Position numbers and translations under genes: made by a program. Below are positions 42,401 to 51,524 of a DNA stretch of 64,000 bases, in pieces. Every line of letters begins with the position of its first letter. Positions within the stretch are counted from its first letter, which is position 1. This DNA comes from Pyropia yezoensis (Eukaryota; Rhodophyta; Bangiophyceae; Bangiales; Bangiaceae), in assembly GCA_009829735.1 (NCBI GenBank), contig CM020619.1, positions 5,844,083 to 5,908,082 on the forward strand, written 5' to 3'. The notes under the pieces were generated by a model. That model was not told where the DNA came from. It ran no database searches and saw only the letters and a program-made list of their open reading frames with translations.

Positions 42401-42623
42401 CGTGCCCGTCAGCCGCGCGGCGGTGCAACGGCAGGCCGCCGCGGCGCGGCGGCGGCGGCTGGGACAGGCGGGGGGGAGGGGGGGACGCCACTGGGCGAGG
42501 GGGCGTGCGTGGCTGCGGGGGAGGGGGGGGCGGGTAGTACTGGGGAGTGTGCGGGCGGGGGTGGGGGACCCCCGGGTCGGTGCTTTTCCACTCCACATGT
42601 TGGGCGGGGGGACGCCTCGATAG
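39489..42623 (+). CDS. ctpA: Plastid C-terminal processing peptidase (S41 family, CtpA type)
   Basis: Serine/lysine protease that in plastids trims the C-terminus of photosystem II D1 in the thylakoid lumen (family knowledge). 1044 residues from the ATG at 39489, after which a transit peptide starts MAAAAAAAVAAAFAFPPLP. Conserved parts: the N-terminal helical block (LMYDECWWGVALETWDAI), SLGDPHTHFLD, a PDZ domain around residues 470-560 (VEVLPGSPADRGGVAPGDALL), YVLDLRDNPGG, then the catalytic Ser850 in NAGTASGGE and Lys875 in TYGKGSVQ. The 25-residue Ser-Lys spacing equals that of known CtpA enzymes. The protein is more than twice the usual length because Ala/Gly-rich inserts sit in loops between the conserved blocks, including one of about 70 residues before YVLDLRDNPGG. 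Single exon. Upstream codons to 39117 are open but not needed. Confidence 0.88.
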   Translation: MAAAAAAAVAAAFAFPPLPTAVSCGRRLPAATRGGGRRRSPPAAAVGGAPAPVPPRRGSPDRRPPLAGSSTVAGAVAIADGAAAAADSAAAAADGAAAAAVAHVSGASSSSPLLPRRLATAAAPVGGAPSSRAAAGGGGDSSSGPHQTPGWARAAAAAAAAILAAAASPPPCAVAAGWPAGRGRGGPPAPAASVEVTAARPRGRRAGGAWAGVAARSPPVVAIAGGPGRMGARPAAAAAAGACRLPRLVGVADAAAAAATVTPTGGTAAGRGAADGGGTAAAAVTVLPPCGDTLMYDECWWGVALETWDAIASQYHSGRVLSAAGWGPTGERLRTQLELLLAQRDAEEAAAAAAAVAGRGGDAPGGSASPLVEVRLPAGLPPVRLPRLPPLPSGLRLPWAAPAPPAAAPTPAPAGASTRMDPPPTAATIEAMVQSLGDPHTHFLDAPTLSATLYDMDGDVDGVGVVLAAPHPITSAARALLRRPPPPPSVVEVLPGSPADRGGVAPGDALLAVDGVPVGGTDLWAIAARLSGPPRTAVTVTLGTGGRRDGGGGGGGGGGDGGARARREVTLRRARLAVPTVYAQLVTVPAARWGSDHDAAVAYLRVTQFSAHTGGQVRDALARLHAQLAAAGAPAERGEAGGGARRRGGAPPDAAFAAAAAPRHRQRAAAVAAGAPPPNPTPRQRRRWYGGRPPRPPPAPDAYVLDLRDNPGGILDEAVATAGAFLPHRSSPVVSVYARDGETVLTAAAHWWYPSRLAAAAATSPPVAAVAAVASHLRRTLAAVAAAAAARGQRGTPAAAATTAALAGAGGHVTDVGGAPPAPLPSWPPPSRSAVAGTPVAVLVNAGTASGGELVAAALRDACVATLIGVPTYGKGSVQAVVEVSHGCAVAVTVAEYRRPSGVTIGTGAGGGGGGGGAAARQSSGGRGGVAPDVRRRHLRKEAAAVPAALRVLTAAPSSVAGTGAPGGGRCVPVSRAAVQRQAAAARRRRLGQAGGRGGRHWARGRAWLRGRGGRVVLGSVRAGVGDPRVGAFPLHMLGGGTPR

Positions 42624-43259
42624 GACCATTGCTGGCTGCGGACATGGAACAACTGGCCTGGGGGGGAGGTGGGATGGTAGGGCGCGCCCCGCATTGGGCA
42701 CCGTCCGCCCAGCGGTGAGTGCCAGGCGGCCCGGGCGCGGGGGGGCGGGGCATTGGGACGTCGCCGTGCGGCGGAAGGGGGTTGGCGCCGCCCGGTCTGG
42801 CGACGGCGAGGGCCGGCCGGCCCGCCCGCCGTCACGACTGGCGGGTATGTGTTCGACGCCGCGCCGGGGCTGGCGGCTGTGACAAGGTCCGGGTAGGGGC
42901 GCGGGTGCAGAAGCCGACCCGCATGGCGCAACTGCGTCGGCCGCCACGCCACGCGTACCCGACCCTTCACGAATACAGGTACAGTGCTCGACGCTCGGCG
43001 TCCCCTTCCTCTCCTAGCCACCCGCTCCAAACCGTCCAGTCAGCACACGCACACGCTGCCACGCTGGGCAGCCCCCGCCGCCTACCCAACCCCTCGCACT
43101 TCGACGTCTGTCGACATAAAGTGTCACCCTCACACGTGCCATCTGCCCCGCCACCCCTCTTATCCCGCCATCCAACCCTTTCCCCCCCCCCGCCCCCTCC
43201 TCGCCGCAATCCCCGACTCCACCCGTCCCTGCTTTGTCAACCGCCCGCCACCGAGGCAT
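42624..43259. other. Intergenic between convergent genes
   Basis: 3' sides of the protease gene and the Cpn20 gene. No gene, strong repeat or RNA seen; C-rich toward 43190. Confidence 0.5.
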
Positions 43260-44078
43260 CTACCAGTGCGCGTAAATGTCTGTCACGCGCAGCATGACGT
43301 ACTCGTCCGCCCCAAACTTGATCTCCGTCCCCCCAAACTTGGCAAACAGCACCGTCGCGCCGGCGCCAAAGGTCATGGGCTCCACCTGCCCATTCTCCAT
43401 CAGCCGCCCCGGCCCCGTCGACACAACCTCCCCCGTGTTGCGGTCGCTGCCCGCCGCGCCAGCGGTGAGGACAATGCCGCCACCCGACTCGGCCGCCGCC
43501 GCCGCCTTCTTCACAAACACCCGGTCCAGGATGGGCACCACCGCTTCGGCAGTGTAGGCGCCGCCCTCCAGCTTGCACAGCACATCGTCCTGGGTGACCA
43601 GCGTCGTCTTGGCATTGTCATAGGTCAGCTCGGTGCCGCCATACTTGCCAAACAGGACCGTCTCGCCGACGGCCACGACCATCGGGATCAGTCCGCCGGC
43701 GGGCCAGTACGAGCCGGGGCCCGCCGCGAGCACCTCCCCGTACGTCGGCTTCTCCGCCGTCGCAGTCGACAGGATGAGCCCACCTGCCGTCGTTGTCGGC
43801 GGCGTCGCGGTCTTGACGAGCAGGTAGTTGCGGGCGGGGGTGAGGGGGCCGGGGATGGTCATGCCGTTGAGCTCGTGCGACGTCGTGGATGCAGACGCCT
43901 GGGCGTCTGCAGACATACAAGGCTGGCAGCGGGCCCCGCGAGCCGCGCGCGATGCCGTCCCGGCGGCGGCGGGCGTGGTGGCGGGAACGACCGCAGCCGC
44001 CGTCGACGTCCGCAGGGCAGTCGGCTGGCGCACCAGGCGCAGCGGCACGGCCGACGCAAATGCTGTAGAAGCCTCCAT
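43260..44078 (-). CDS. cpn20: Plastid co-chaperonin Cpn20 with two GroES domains
   Basis: Co-chaperonin that caps the plastid Cpn60 folding chamber. 272 residues from the Met at 44078; residues 1 to about 65 form a Ser/Thr/Ala/Arg transit peptide (MEASTAFASAVPLRLVRQPT). Two GroES-like domains follow. Domain 1 (about 78-172) has LTPARNYLLVKTATPPTTTA, TYGEVLAAGPG, VGETVLFGKYGGTEL and DDVLCKLEG. Domain 2 (about 178-272) has VVPILDRVFVKKA, NTGEVVSTGPGR, ATVLFAKFGGTEIKFG and YVMLRVTDIYAHW. The mobile loop of each is present. The fused double domain is the plastid form; mitochondrial Cpn10 has one. Single exon. Confidence 0.93.
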   Translation of the reverse strand: MEASTAFASAVPLRLVRQPTALRTSTAAAVVPATTPAAAGTASRAARGARCQPCMSADAQASASTTSHELNGMTIPGPLTPARNYLLVKTATPPTTTAGGLILSTATAEKPTYGEVLAAGPGSYWPAGGLIPMVVAVGETVLFGKYGGTELTYDNAKTTLVTQDDVLCKLEGGAYTAEAVVPILDRVFVKKAAAAAESGGGIVLTAGAAGSDRNTGEVVSTGPGRLMENGQVEPMTFGAGATVLFAKFGGTEIKFGADEYVMLRVTDIYAHW

Positions 44079-45018
44079 AACGGGGGGGAATGGAATAGAG
44101 AAGAGCGCCAAGGAAGGGATGCGTAGGGGCGACAGGGAGGGTTGGTTCACGGAGGAGAAGGCCACTAGCAAAGGTGCGAGGGTGGGGGACGGAGGGTGCG
44201 GTACGGACAAAACTGGCGGGGGAGAGGGAGCTCGGATCTCAACGTCGGTCGGCGTCGAGCAACCGTGGCTCGACGGATTGACTGTGTGGGACTACTTTGA
44301 GCGTCGCTCAGAAAGTAATTGTACGGGGGCCCTTTTGTCTGAAGCAGAGGTGGGTGCCAGGACAAGGGAAGCTGGCGGGGGTCGGCATCCAGGTCGCGGG
44401 GGTGGTGTCGGCAGATGGCGTTAAGGTTGGCCGCTGTCGATGTGGGCGGGAGGGTGGTGAAAGCCATGGGCTTTGGCGGCCGTTGGGGGCCGTTGGCGGC
44501 CGTTGTGGCGTCGGCCGGCTGTCGGCGATGGGGCTCATGCCGCGGGTGGGCCGTGGGACTGACCGGTTGCTGCAAGGGCGAGGGATTGACGCCGTCTTGA
44601 TCGTGGTCGGCAGAAGCTTTGGCGGGGGGGTAGTGGCGGCCATCTCCTTTGACTGCCGCCGCTGCCTCCTGTGTTGACGAGTGGCGCTAGCGGCAGTTGC
44701 GGTGGCCGTCGGCGGCAAGAACGGGGGGACGGTGCCTTCTCTGCTGAGGTGGCTGTTGCTGTATGTGTGGTGGGGGCGATGGACGCCAGTGTTCGCCGGG
44801 GGGTCGAGGTGGTCGCGATGGTCGTGGGCTACAGTTACACGGCGGCGGCGGCTGCCTCCGGCATCGGCGTGCGGACTGGGGTTTCAATTTTTCGATGGCG
44901 CGAGTCGTCTAGCAGGCGACTGCAACCGCCGGATGCACTGAGAATGCAGAACCAGAGGCAGCTGCCACTTGTATGGGCCTCGCCCCCCCCCCCCCCCCCG
45001 CGCCTCTCCCCCCATCCT
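44079..45018. other. Intergenic, no gene seen
   Basis: Promoter side of Cpn20 and 3' side of ClpP (both minus strand). Mixed composition with GGCCGTTGG direct repeats near 44480-44510 and a C run at 44987-45000. Frames present are short and without family features. Confidence 0.5.
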
Positions 45019-45843
45019 CTACAATACAAATTCACGCGACGGCTTGGGCAGCATCACCTTGGTCTTGATGACGTCATCAATGAGGCCGTACTCTACCGCG
45101 TCCTCCGGCGTCATGAAGTAATCCCGGTCCGTGTCCTTCTCAATCTTCTCCAGCGACACGCCCGTGTAGCCCGACATGTACGCGTTGAGGAGCCCGCGCA
45201 TGAAGAGGATCTCCCCAGCCTGAATCTCAATGTCCGCCGCCTGGCCCTGCGCACCGCCCAGCGGCTGATGGATCATGATACGCGCGTTGGGCAGGCTCTT
45301 ACGCTTGCCCTTGGTGCCCGCGCCAAGGAGGAAGGCGCCCATAGAGGCGGCCGTCCCAAAGCAGATGGTCTGGATGTCGCACGGCACAAACTGCATCGTG
45401 TCAAAAATGGCGAGGCCCGCCGAGATGGAGCCCCCGGGGCTGTTGATCCACAGTGTGATGTCCTTGTCCGGGTCCTCCGACGCGAGAAAGAGCATCTGGG
45501 CTACCAGCTGGTTGGCAACAGTGTCGTCGACAGCCGCGCCCAGCACCAAAATACGGTCCTTGGCCAGCCGCGAGTAAATGTCCATCTGACCATCGCCGAC
45601 GGCCACCATCGGCACGGGGGGGGGCGCCCCCCGCTTCGGCTCCGTCCCCGGGGGGGTTGGCTGCTCCGGCTGGTCGGGGTCGTCCGCTCGAGGGGCAGAC
45701 GCAGCCGCCATCCGCAGCGACGCCACCGGCGCCACCGCCCGGCGCCCACAGACAGCGGCAGCCGCGCGCGATCGAGGGGCGGCCGCGGCCAGGCGGCCAC
45801 CGCCAAAGCTGCCCACAAACGCCATCGCGGGGGAGGCAAACAA
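45019..45843 (-). CDS. clpP: ATP-dependent Clp protease proteolytic subunit, plastid type
   Basis: Serine peptidase that forms the barrel of the Clp protease with HSP100 partners. 274 residues from 45843; a second Met at residue 7 (MAFVGSFGG) is also possible. Residues 1 to about 75 are a transit peptide and linker; the catalytic domain (about 78-265) starts [17 protein letters not shown]. The triad is complete: Ser167 in [12 protein letters not shown], His192 in [11 protein letters not shown] and Asp241 in DRDYFM. The oxyanion and handle regions ([17 protein letters not shown], then [17 protein letters not shown]) are present. The domain length matches the family. Single exon. Confidence 0.95.
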   Translation of the reverse strand: MFASPAMAFVGSFGGGRLAAAAPRSRAAAAVCGRRAVAPVASLRMAAASAPRADDPDQPEQPTPPGTEPKRGAPPPVPMVAVGDGQMDIYSRLAKDRILVLGAAVDDTVANQLVAQMLFLASEDPDKDITLWINSPGGSISAGLAIFDTMQFVPCDIQTICFGTAASMGAFLLGAGTKGKRKSLPNARIMIHQPLGGAQGQAADIEIQAGEILFMRGLLNAYMSGYTGVSLEKIEKDTDRDYFMTPEDAVEYGLIDDVIKTKVMLPKPSREFVL

Positions 45844-46342
45844 ACGCTGGGTCAGCCGACAAAAAGGAAGTCGCAGCAGAGCTCAACGGCGGTGGGTGTC
45901 AGGGGGAGAGAGCAACTGACCACGCGGAGCCACGACAAAGTCAAACAACTGCCGCGGGCGATGGCGAGGTGATGGCATCGATGCGCGTCGGAGGGGCGGG
46001 TCGCCGGCCAGGACAGCATCGGCCAACGGCACCACCACGCGGGCGCGAGCTGGAAAGTAGCCTCGTGGAAGGTCGCCCTGCGAGGTCGCTCCCGGCTGGA
46101 AGATCGAAAGGATCGATGCGGGCGCAATCCAGATGCGCTCCGGAGCATAATTGCAAACGACAACCCTCAATTTGGGTTCCTGCGCACCGCCTGGCAGACG
46201 TCATGCTCACCATCCACTCCCCCTTCTCATCCAAGCTGCGCGCATTCTTCATCGCCTGTCCTCGCGGTCCGGGTCGTGGCACGCTCCGCTCTGTTTTTCT
46301 GTACGGGGAGCGCCCCAACTTTTCGTGCGGCGGGCCGCGAGC
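45844..46342. other. Divergent promoter region between clpP and the OCIA-like gene
   Basis: 499 bases shared upstream by clpP (minus) and the 46343 gene (plus). Balanced composition compared with neighbours. No clear TATA box or initiator was found by eye. Confidence 0.45.
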
Positions 46343-46870
46343 ATGGCGGACGCGGCGGCGCCGGCAGGCGCCTCCCCCACCCGCCCCTCTGCCTCTCCAC
46401 CCAGCGACACGGCGGCCGCCGACGGCGCTTCGCCTCCCCCCCCCGCCGCCCCGCACCCTGCGCGTCGGCTGCTGCGACGCCCCCCCCCCTCCCGCCCCCT
46501 CACCTGGGAGACCCTCACCCCCCCCGAGCGCGACGCTGTCACCGCGGCCGCCACCGACGCGGCCGCGCGCGCGGCGGTGGGCGTCGGCGCGTTTGCGACC
46601 GTCGCTGCCGCCGTGGCGGCCGCGCGGCGGCAGTCCCCGCCGCTGCCACGAGCGCTGCGGGTGAGTGCCCTCGCCGTCGGGGGGCTCGCCGCCGCCTATG
46701 CGGGCGCCGCTTCGGCAGTGCCGGCGCACGCGGCGGCGCTGATGGCGCTCCCAGACTCGCGGCTGGCCGAGGAGCTCCGGACGGCGGTGGGCGATTGGGG
46801 AGGGCGCATCAAGGTCAAGGACGTGGCGGAGGTGGAGCCAGACGCGTCGGGGCGGGAGCGGAGTGCGTAG
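46343..46870 (+). CDS. Small Ala-rich protein, possibly OCIA-domain-like
   Basis: 175 residues from the ATG at 46343 (AGC-ATG-GCG). The frame is open back to 46151. Residues 1-50 are Pro/Ala/Ser-rich. A weak match to the OCIA domain, found in small endosome/mitochondrial membrane proteins, starts at LTPPERDAVTAAATDAA. It continues through two hydrophobic stretches (AVGVGAFATVAAAVAAA and LRVSALAVGGLAAAYAGAAS) to the domain-end-like LMALPDSRLAEELR. The tail is charged. I am fairly sure it is coding but unsure about the family. Confidence 0.5.
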   Translation: MADAAAPAGASPTRPSASPPSDTAAADGASPPPPAAPHPARRLLRRPPPSRPLTWETLTPPERDAVTAAATDAAARAAVGVGAFATVAAAVAAARRQSPPLPRALRVSALAVGGLAAAYAGAASAVPAHAAALMALPDSRLAEELRTAVGDWGGRIKVKDVAEVEPDASGRERSA

Positions 46871-47246
46871 GGTGCGAGGGAAGGGGCGTGGGGGGAGGGG
46901 GTAGGGGAGGGTATGGAGGGGCCCGTGCATCGACGACTTCAGCGGCTGCAGTGTGGATCGCTAGCACATGCGCTGTCTGTGCTTTTCGTTTCTGATTTTT
47001 TTTTGAATTATCGACCTTTGTCCTCATTTCATTCAGACGTGTCATTTTCATGCTGTAGCACATCGTCTGCAGGGTACGCCGCGCAGGTCGACGTCAGCCG
47101 CCTTGGCCACTTCCTGATGGTGATTCGACTCCCGCATCGTTGAAGACGCTGGGCGATACGTCCTCGAGCCGAGCGCACCCGCTGACGACCAGGCTCCAAC
47201 TGGCCGACTGTTTCCCGCTGTAGCCTTTGTCATTGACCTTGGCAAC
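46871..47246. other. Intergenic, promoter side of the TrpRS gene
   Basis: 376 bases with a T-rich patch at 46975-47055, unusual in this GC-rich window; nothing else recognised. Confidence 0.45.
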
Positions 47247-49175
47247 ATGGCATCCAGCAACGGTGACGCTCTGCCCGCCCCTGCCGACCCGTCGGCGGCC
47301 ACAGCGGCGTCCGCTGACGGGACGCCCGGCGCGGGACCCCCCCCCTCCGCCGCCCCCGCGGACCCGTCTGTGGTGGTCACCCCGTGGGAAGTGTCGGGTA
47401 TTGTCGACTACTCCAAGCTCATCCAGCAGTTTGGGTCCACAGAGCTCACCCCCGCGCTGGTCGCCCGCCTGGAGCGGGTGACGGGCCGGCCGGCGCACCA
47501 CTTTTTGCGGCGGGGCATCTACTTTAGCCACCGGGATCTGGACAAGATGCTCGACCTGTACGAGGCGGGCCAGAAGTTCTACCTCTACACGGGCCGGGGG
47601 CCCAGCAGCGTTAGTTTGCATTTGGGTGCGTTGGGCTGAGGGGGGGGGTGGGACGCTGCGGGGGGTCGACGGGCAGGGGCTGGGTGGACGGTGGCTCAGC
47701 GGCATTAGGCTGCACGTTGCCGTGTTGGGCGGAGGGAGAGGCGCTGGGGGTGGGGGCGGGGGGGGCAAGGCACTGAGGGGAGGATGCCGGGCTGGGGTTC
47801 GATGGACACGAGAGTGCCGCGTCCGCGCCAGTCCTTGTTGCCTGCCCCTTTTGACGCGCCCGCAGGAGTGGTGACCTTCTCCGTGACCTCCCTCGCCGTT
47901 GGCCAGAGGGCTGAGCACTAACTGCCATGGCTCGGATGTCCCTGTTGCGCCTGCCCTCCTCTTCTACCGACGGCGCAACGCTCTTTTGTGTATTGTGCGA
48001 CGTGGTCCGCCTACTGGACTTGTGCAGGTCACCTCACACCCTTCATGTTTACCAAGTACCTGCAGGATGCTTTCGATGCGGTGGTAGTCATCCAGCTCAC
48101 CAACGATGAGAAGTTCCTCTTCTCCAAGGAGACCAAGCGCCCACTGGAGGAGTTCACGCGGTTAGGCAGGGAAAATGCTAAGGTACGTTGGCTGCTGTGT
48201 GTTGCAACGGCGTCTGGTGGCTTTTCTCGGCTCTGACGGCGACCGGTGACGGACGCGCCTCTCTATCACGCATCTGTGATCTCCTATCTGTACGTGTGGC
48301 TTTGAGTGCTGACTTTGTTGGCACCCGGAGCCTCTCGCTGTGGTCGTCAGAGCTTTGCCCCCCCCCCTTGTCATTGCTCTATCTGATTTCTGTATGTTCC
48401 CGCCGTTGTCCCCCCGTCGTCCCGAAAAACTCTGCAGGATATCATTGCGTGTGGCTTCAACCCTGAAAAGACCTTCATCTTCATGGACACGGACTACATC
48501 GGGTCCCTCTACCCCAACGTACTCCGCATCCAGCGGGCGGTAACGTACAACCAGGTGAAGGGGATCTTTGGGTTTACCGACTCGGACAATATCGGCAAGC
48601 ACGGCTTCCCCGCAGTGCAGGCCGCCCCCTGCCTCTCCTCTTCCTTCCCCGTCCTGTTTGGTGGCCGCCCCGACGTGCCGTGCGTGGTGCCGTGCGCAAT
48701 CGACCAGGACCCCTACTTTCGGATGACCCGGGACGTGACGCCCAAGCTGGGTGCCCGCAAGCCCGCCCTCTTGCACTCCAAGTTCTTCCCCGCCCTCCAG
48801 GGGGACAACACCAAGATGTCCGCGTCGGACCCGTCGTCGGCCATCTACCTCGACGACACGGCCAAGATGGTGAAGAAAAAGGTCAACAAGCACGCGTTTT
48901 CGGGCGGCGGCGCTACCGTTGAGGCGCACCGGGAGCACGGGGGCAACGTGGAGGTGGACATCCCGTACCGCTATCTCACCTTTTTCCTCGACGACGACGT
49001 GGAGCTGGACCGCATCCGCGCCGAGTACGCGGCTGGCCGGATGCTGACAGGGGAGATCAAGGCGGCGCTTATTGGCGTGCTGACGCCTCTGGTGGAGGGA
49101 CACCAGGCGCGGCGGGCAGCCGTGACGGAGGAGGTCATTGATCGGTTCATGGCGGTGCGGCCGATGGAGCTCTGA
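47247..49175 (+). CDS. Tryptophanyl-tRNA synthetase, eukaryotic cytosolic type (three exons)
   Basis: Charges tRNA-Trp. Exons are 47247-47625, 48028-48182 and 48438-49175, total 423 residues. Donors are GTGCGT and GTACGT; acceptors are GTGCAG and CTGCAG; phases 1 and 0. The N-terminal ~30 residues are Ala/Pro-rich. Then [20 protein letters not shown] opens the family core, with [15 protein letters not shown]. The class I HIGH-equivalent is HLGH at residues 125-128, and its Gly codon is split by intron 1. Later come [38 protein letters not shown] and the KMSAS loop at residues 304-308. The C-terminal anticodon-binding helices end [13 protein letters not shown]. The sequence is of the archaeal/eukaryotic subtype and no transit peptide is evident, so it is probably cytosolic. 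Confidence 0.95.
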
Positions 49176-50425
49176 GGGGTATCCGCCGTGGGGGACCGTG
49201 CAATGTAGGAGGTAGGAGGGGGTTGGTTGGATCGAAGAAGCAACGCAGGCGTTGGCCTCCCTTCCACACGATTGCGCACACAGGGTCTTCCACCTTTTGT
49301 GGTCTCTCCTCCTTTGGGAATGGTGTGCAGTCAACGGGTGGCTGGGGGGGGGATGGGGGGGGGACAGGGCACACGACGCCGAACGAGTGCTTGTCTCGGG
49401 TGTGGTGCTGAGTCCTGTACGCCATCTTAACGAGGTCAATGCGACTCCGGCCCCCCCCCGCCGCGAGGGTGCCAGGGAGGGTCTCTTGATATAGGAGTGA
49501 TTGCGCGGGGGGTACCGAAGCCGTTTGAGGTACTGGGTGGGCTCCTGGGGGGGTGCGTGTGCTGGCTGGCCGAGGCACTACACACGTAAAGAACACACAA
49601 CATCGTATTTGGGCAGGCGGCTGCCGCGGCGGCATTGGAGACGCTTTGTTATGCGCAGATATGTTTTTTTTTGCGTGGGCATGTCCATGCAAGAGATACT
49701 AAATCCGGATGAGTGTAGAGAGACGCATTACAGAGCACCGCTTTGGTCATCTGTCGTCGCATGATTCCATCTGTCTTTCATCATTATTTTGGGTCTTCGT
49801 TTGAACGGAGCTTGCTTGCTCTACTCCCTGACCGTGTCTGCCCGGTTTGGACAAGATAGCTAGACAGGTGGCCTTGGGTGATCTTGCAAGCTTCTTTCTT
49901 CTCTTGAGAGTGGTAGTCGTGTCGCTCCCTTCTCGTTTTGGCCAGCTGAAGCGCCTCAGGCTGGCTGCGCGTCCTCCTTCGTTTCGGGTGTCGGCCCAGA
50001 CTGCTGCGCTCGAGCAAACGGCAGCCCGGCATACATGGACCCGGTTTTTCCGCTCTTGCACAGAAGTAGAGTGTGCCTACGTGTATGTAGGGACTCAGGG
50101 ACGTCTCTTCCTCCACTGCAGCCTAAACGAAAAGGATCTTGCTACCGCCATGGAGGTCCTGGGGGGGAAGAAAGAAGGTTCATATGCGTACTTGGTGCGC
50201 CCCATTTTCCAGCTCTCCACAACTTGTACTGTACAGCGCGCGGTGGGTTACACATTGTCCACACCCTACAACGAGGGTTTGGGTTTCACATTGTCCACAC
50301 CCGGCGCGCGCTCCGCCATGTCGCCAGAGCCACGAGCCGCCCAGCCCAGCCGAGCACATCCACGCTCCACTCCACTCCCCCCCCCCCCCTTTCTACCCCG
50401 CGCCCCGCAGCAACCCCCATCCCAC
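49176..50425. other. Intergenic, no supported gene
   Basis: More balanced composition than the rest of the window. Contains a TTGTACTGTACAG motif near 50225-50237 and a direct repeat TTTCACATTGTCCACACC / TTACACATTGTCCACACC at 50249-50301. No gene or RNA recognised. Confidence 0.5.
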
Positions 50426-50665
50426 TCAACAGCAAAGACTGCACAGGTCGTCGCACAAGCAGCAGGCAAACAGCTTATTGTCAGTTAGGCAGCCGCCGCC
50501 CTTGAGCCCCGCCGCGGCATCGTCTCCAACGGCCACCACCGGCGGCGCCGGTGCTGTCGCCGGCGGCGTCGGAGCCCCCGCCAATGCCTTGTCGAGGGGA
50601 GATGCGACGGCGACGGCCGCGGGGGCGGCGACCGTTTCGACAGCGCGGGGGGTGGCGTCCATCAT
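50426..50665 (-). CDS. Small protein with Cys-rich C-terminus, unknown
   Basis: 79 residues from tandem Mets at 50665/50662. The body is Ala/Val/Pro-rich (RAVETVAAPAAVAVASPLD). The C-terminus is distinctive: GGGCLTDNKLFACCLCDDLC, then SLCC and stop, with seven Cys in the last 22 residues. Such a tail could be palmitoylated or bind metal; it also resembles the Cys-rich transmembrane tails of small stress proteins, but I cannot assign it. The frame continues upstream to 51106 with low-complexity sequence that I take as leader or intron. Confidence is moderate because the gene is short. Confidence 0.42.
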   Translation of the reverse strand: MMDATPRAVETVAAPAAVAVASPLDKALAGAPTPPATAPAPPVVAVGDDAAAGLKGGGCLTDNKLFACCLCDDLCSLCC

Positions 50666-51524
50666 GGAGGGGGTCAGCAAGTCCGCTGCGCCTTCAGGAG
50701 AGGGAGGAGAAGATGGGTGGGGGGGGGAAGGAAGGGATGGAGGGGAGGGGGAAGGTGGATGAGGGGAGAAGGCTGAGGAATGCGAAAAAATGCAGCTCAA
50801 GACAGAGGCAGGAAAAGGATAGACGCCACAGGGGGGGCGGGGAGGGGGAAAGAGGGGGGCAGAAAGAGGGGGGAGGGTGCGCAACGCATGCAACCACGCG
50901 GGACATATACGGCGACAGATTAGAAAGGTTAGATAACTGCGCGACCACAGGGTGACCACGCGGCGACCACTGGGCGACCATCCGACGGTGAATAGAGAGA
51001 GCGGCGCATCAGGCGCGGGGGGGGGTGGGGCGGCTTGACCGCGTTGCCACATCTTTTCTTCTGCCGCTCGTGTTGCTCCGCGCCACCCCATGGAGGCGCT
51101 TCCCACGACGCGGCGGCCGACGAGGGAGTTGTGAGGCGATCACGACCAACCAGCCGACGGGCCGAGGGACGGTGTCTTATCCCCCGCCTTTGCCAAACGT
51201 ACGTGTCGTCGTCACGGCTCCGGATGCGCCGCAGTCCTGATCAACCTACGGGTGTGTACGGACGATGACGGGCGTCGGCGGAGAAGGTGCGCTGGTGGGG
51301 CGCACCAGGTAATCAAATAGTGTGGGGGGTACTGATACTGCTGTACAGCAAGGAACATCTCGTTCAATCGTTGGCCCGCGTCCTGTAAAGCGCCGAGGAT
51401 GTGCATGCGAAAAAGAGCATGGACACGCCGACGAGGCACTGTACTGTACGCCCGGCCGATATGTTGGCCTCCGCTCAGATACGTTCCATCTAGAATGTTC
51501 CCACGAATGAATGAGTAAGCACAT
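50666..51524. other. Intergenic, no gene seen
   Basis: Upstream of the small Cys-tail gene; G-rich at 50700-50880, then balanced. A TGTACTGTACG motif lies near 51439-51450. Confidence 0.45.

Noticed and set aside
45060..45080. Perfect palindrome TTGATGACGTCATCAA in clpP, like those in the retroelements
   Set aside because: A single case explained by the Asp-Asp-Val-Ile codons; the rest of clpP does not show the dense hairpin pattern, so it serves as a control.
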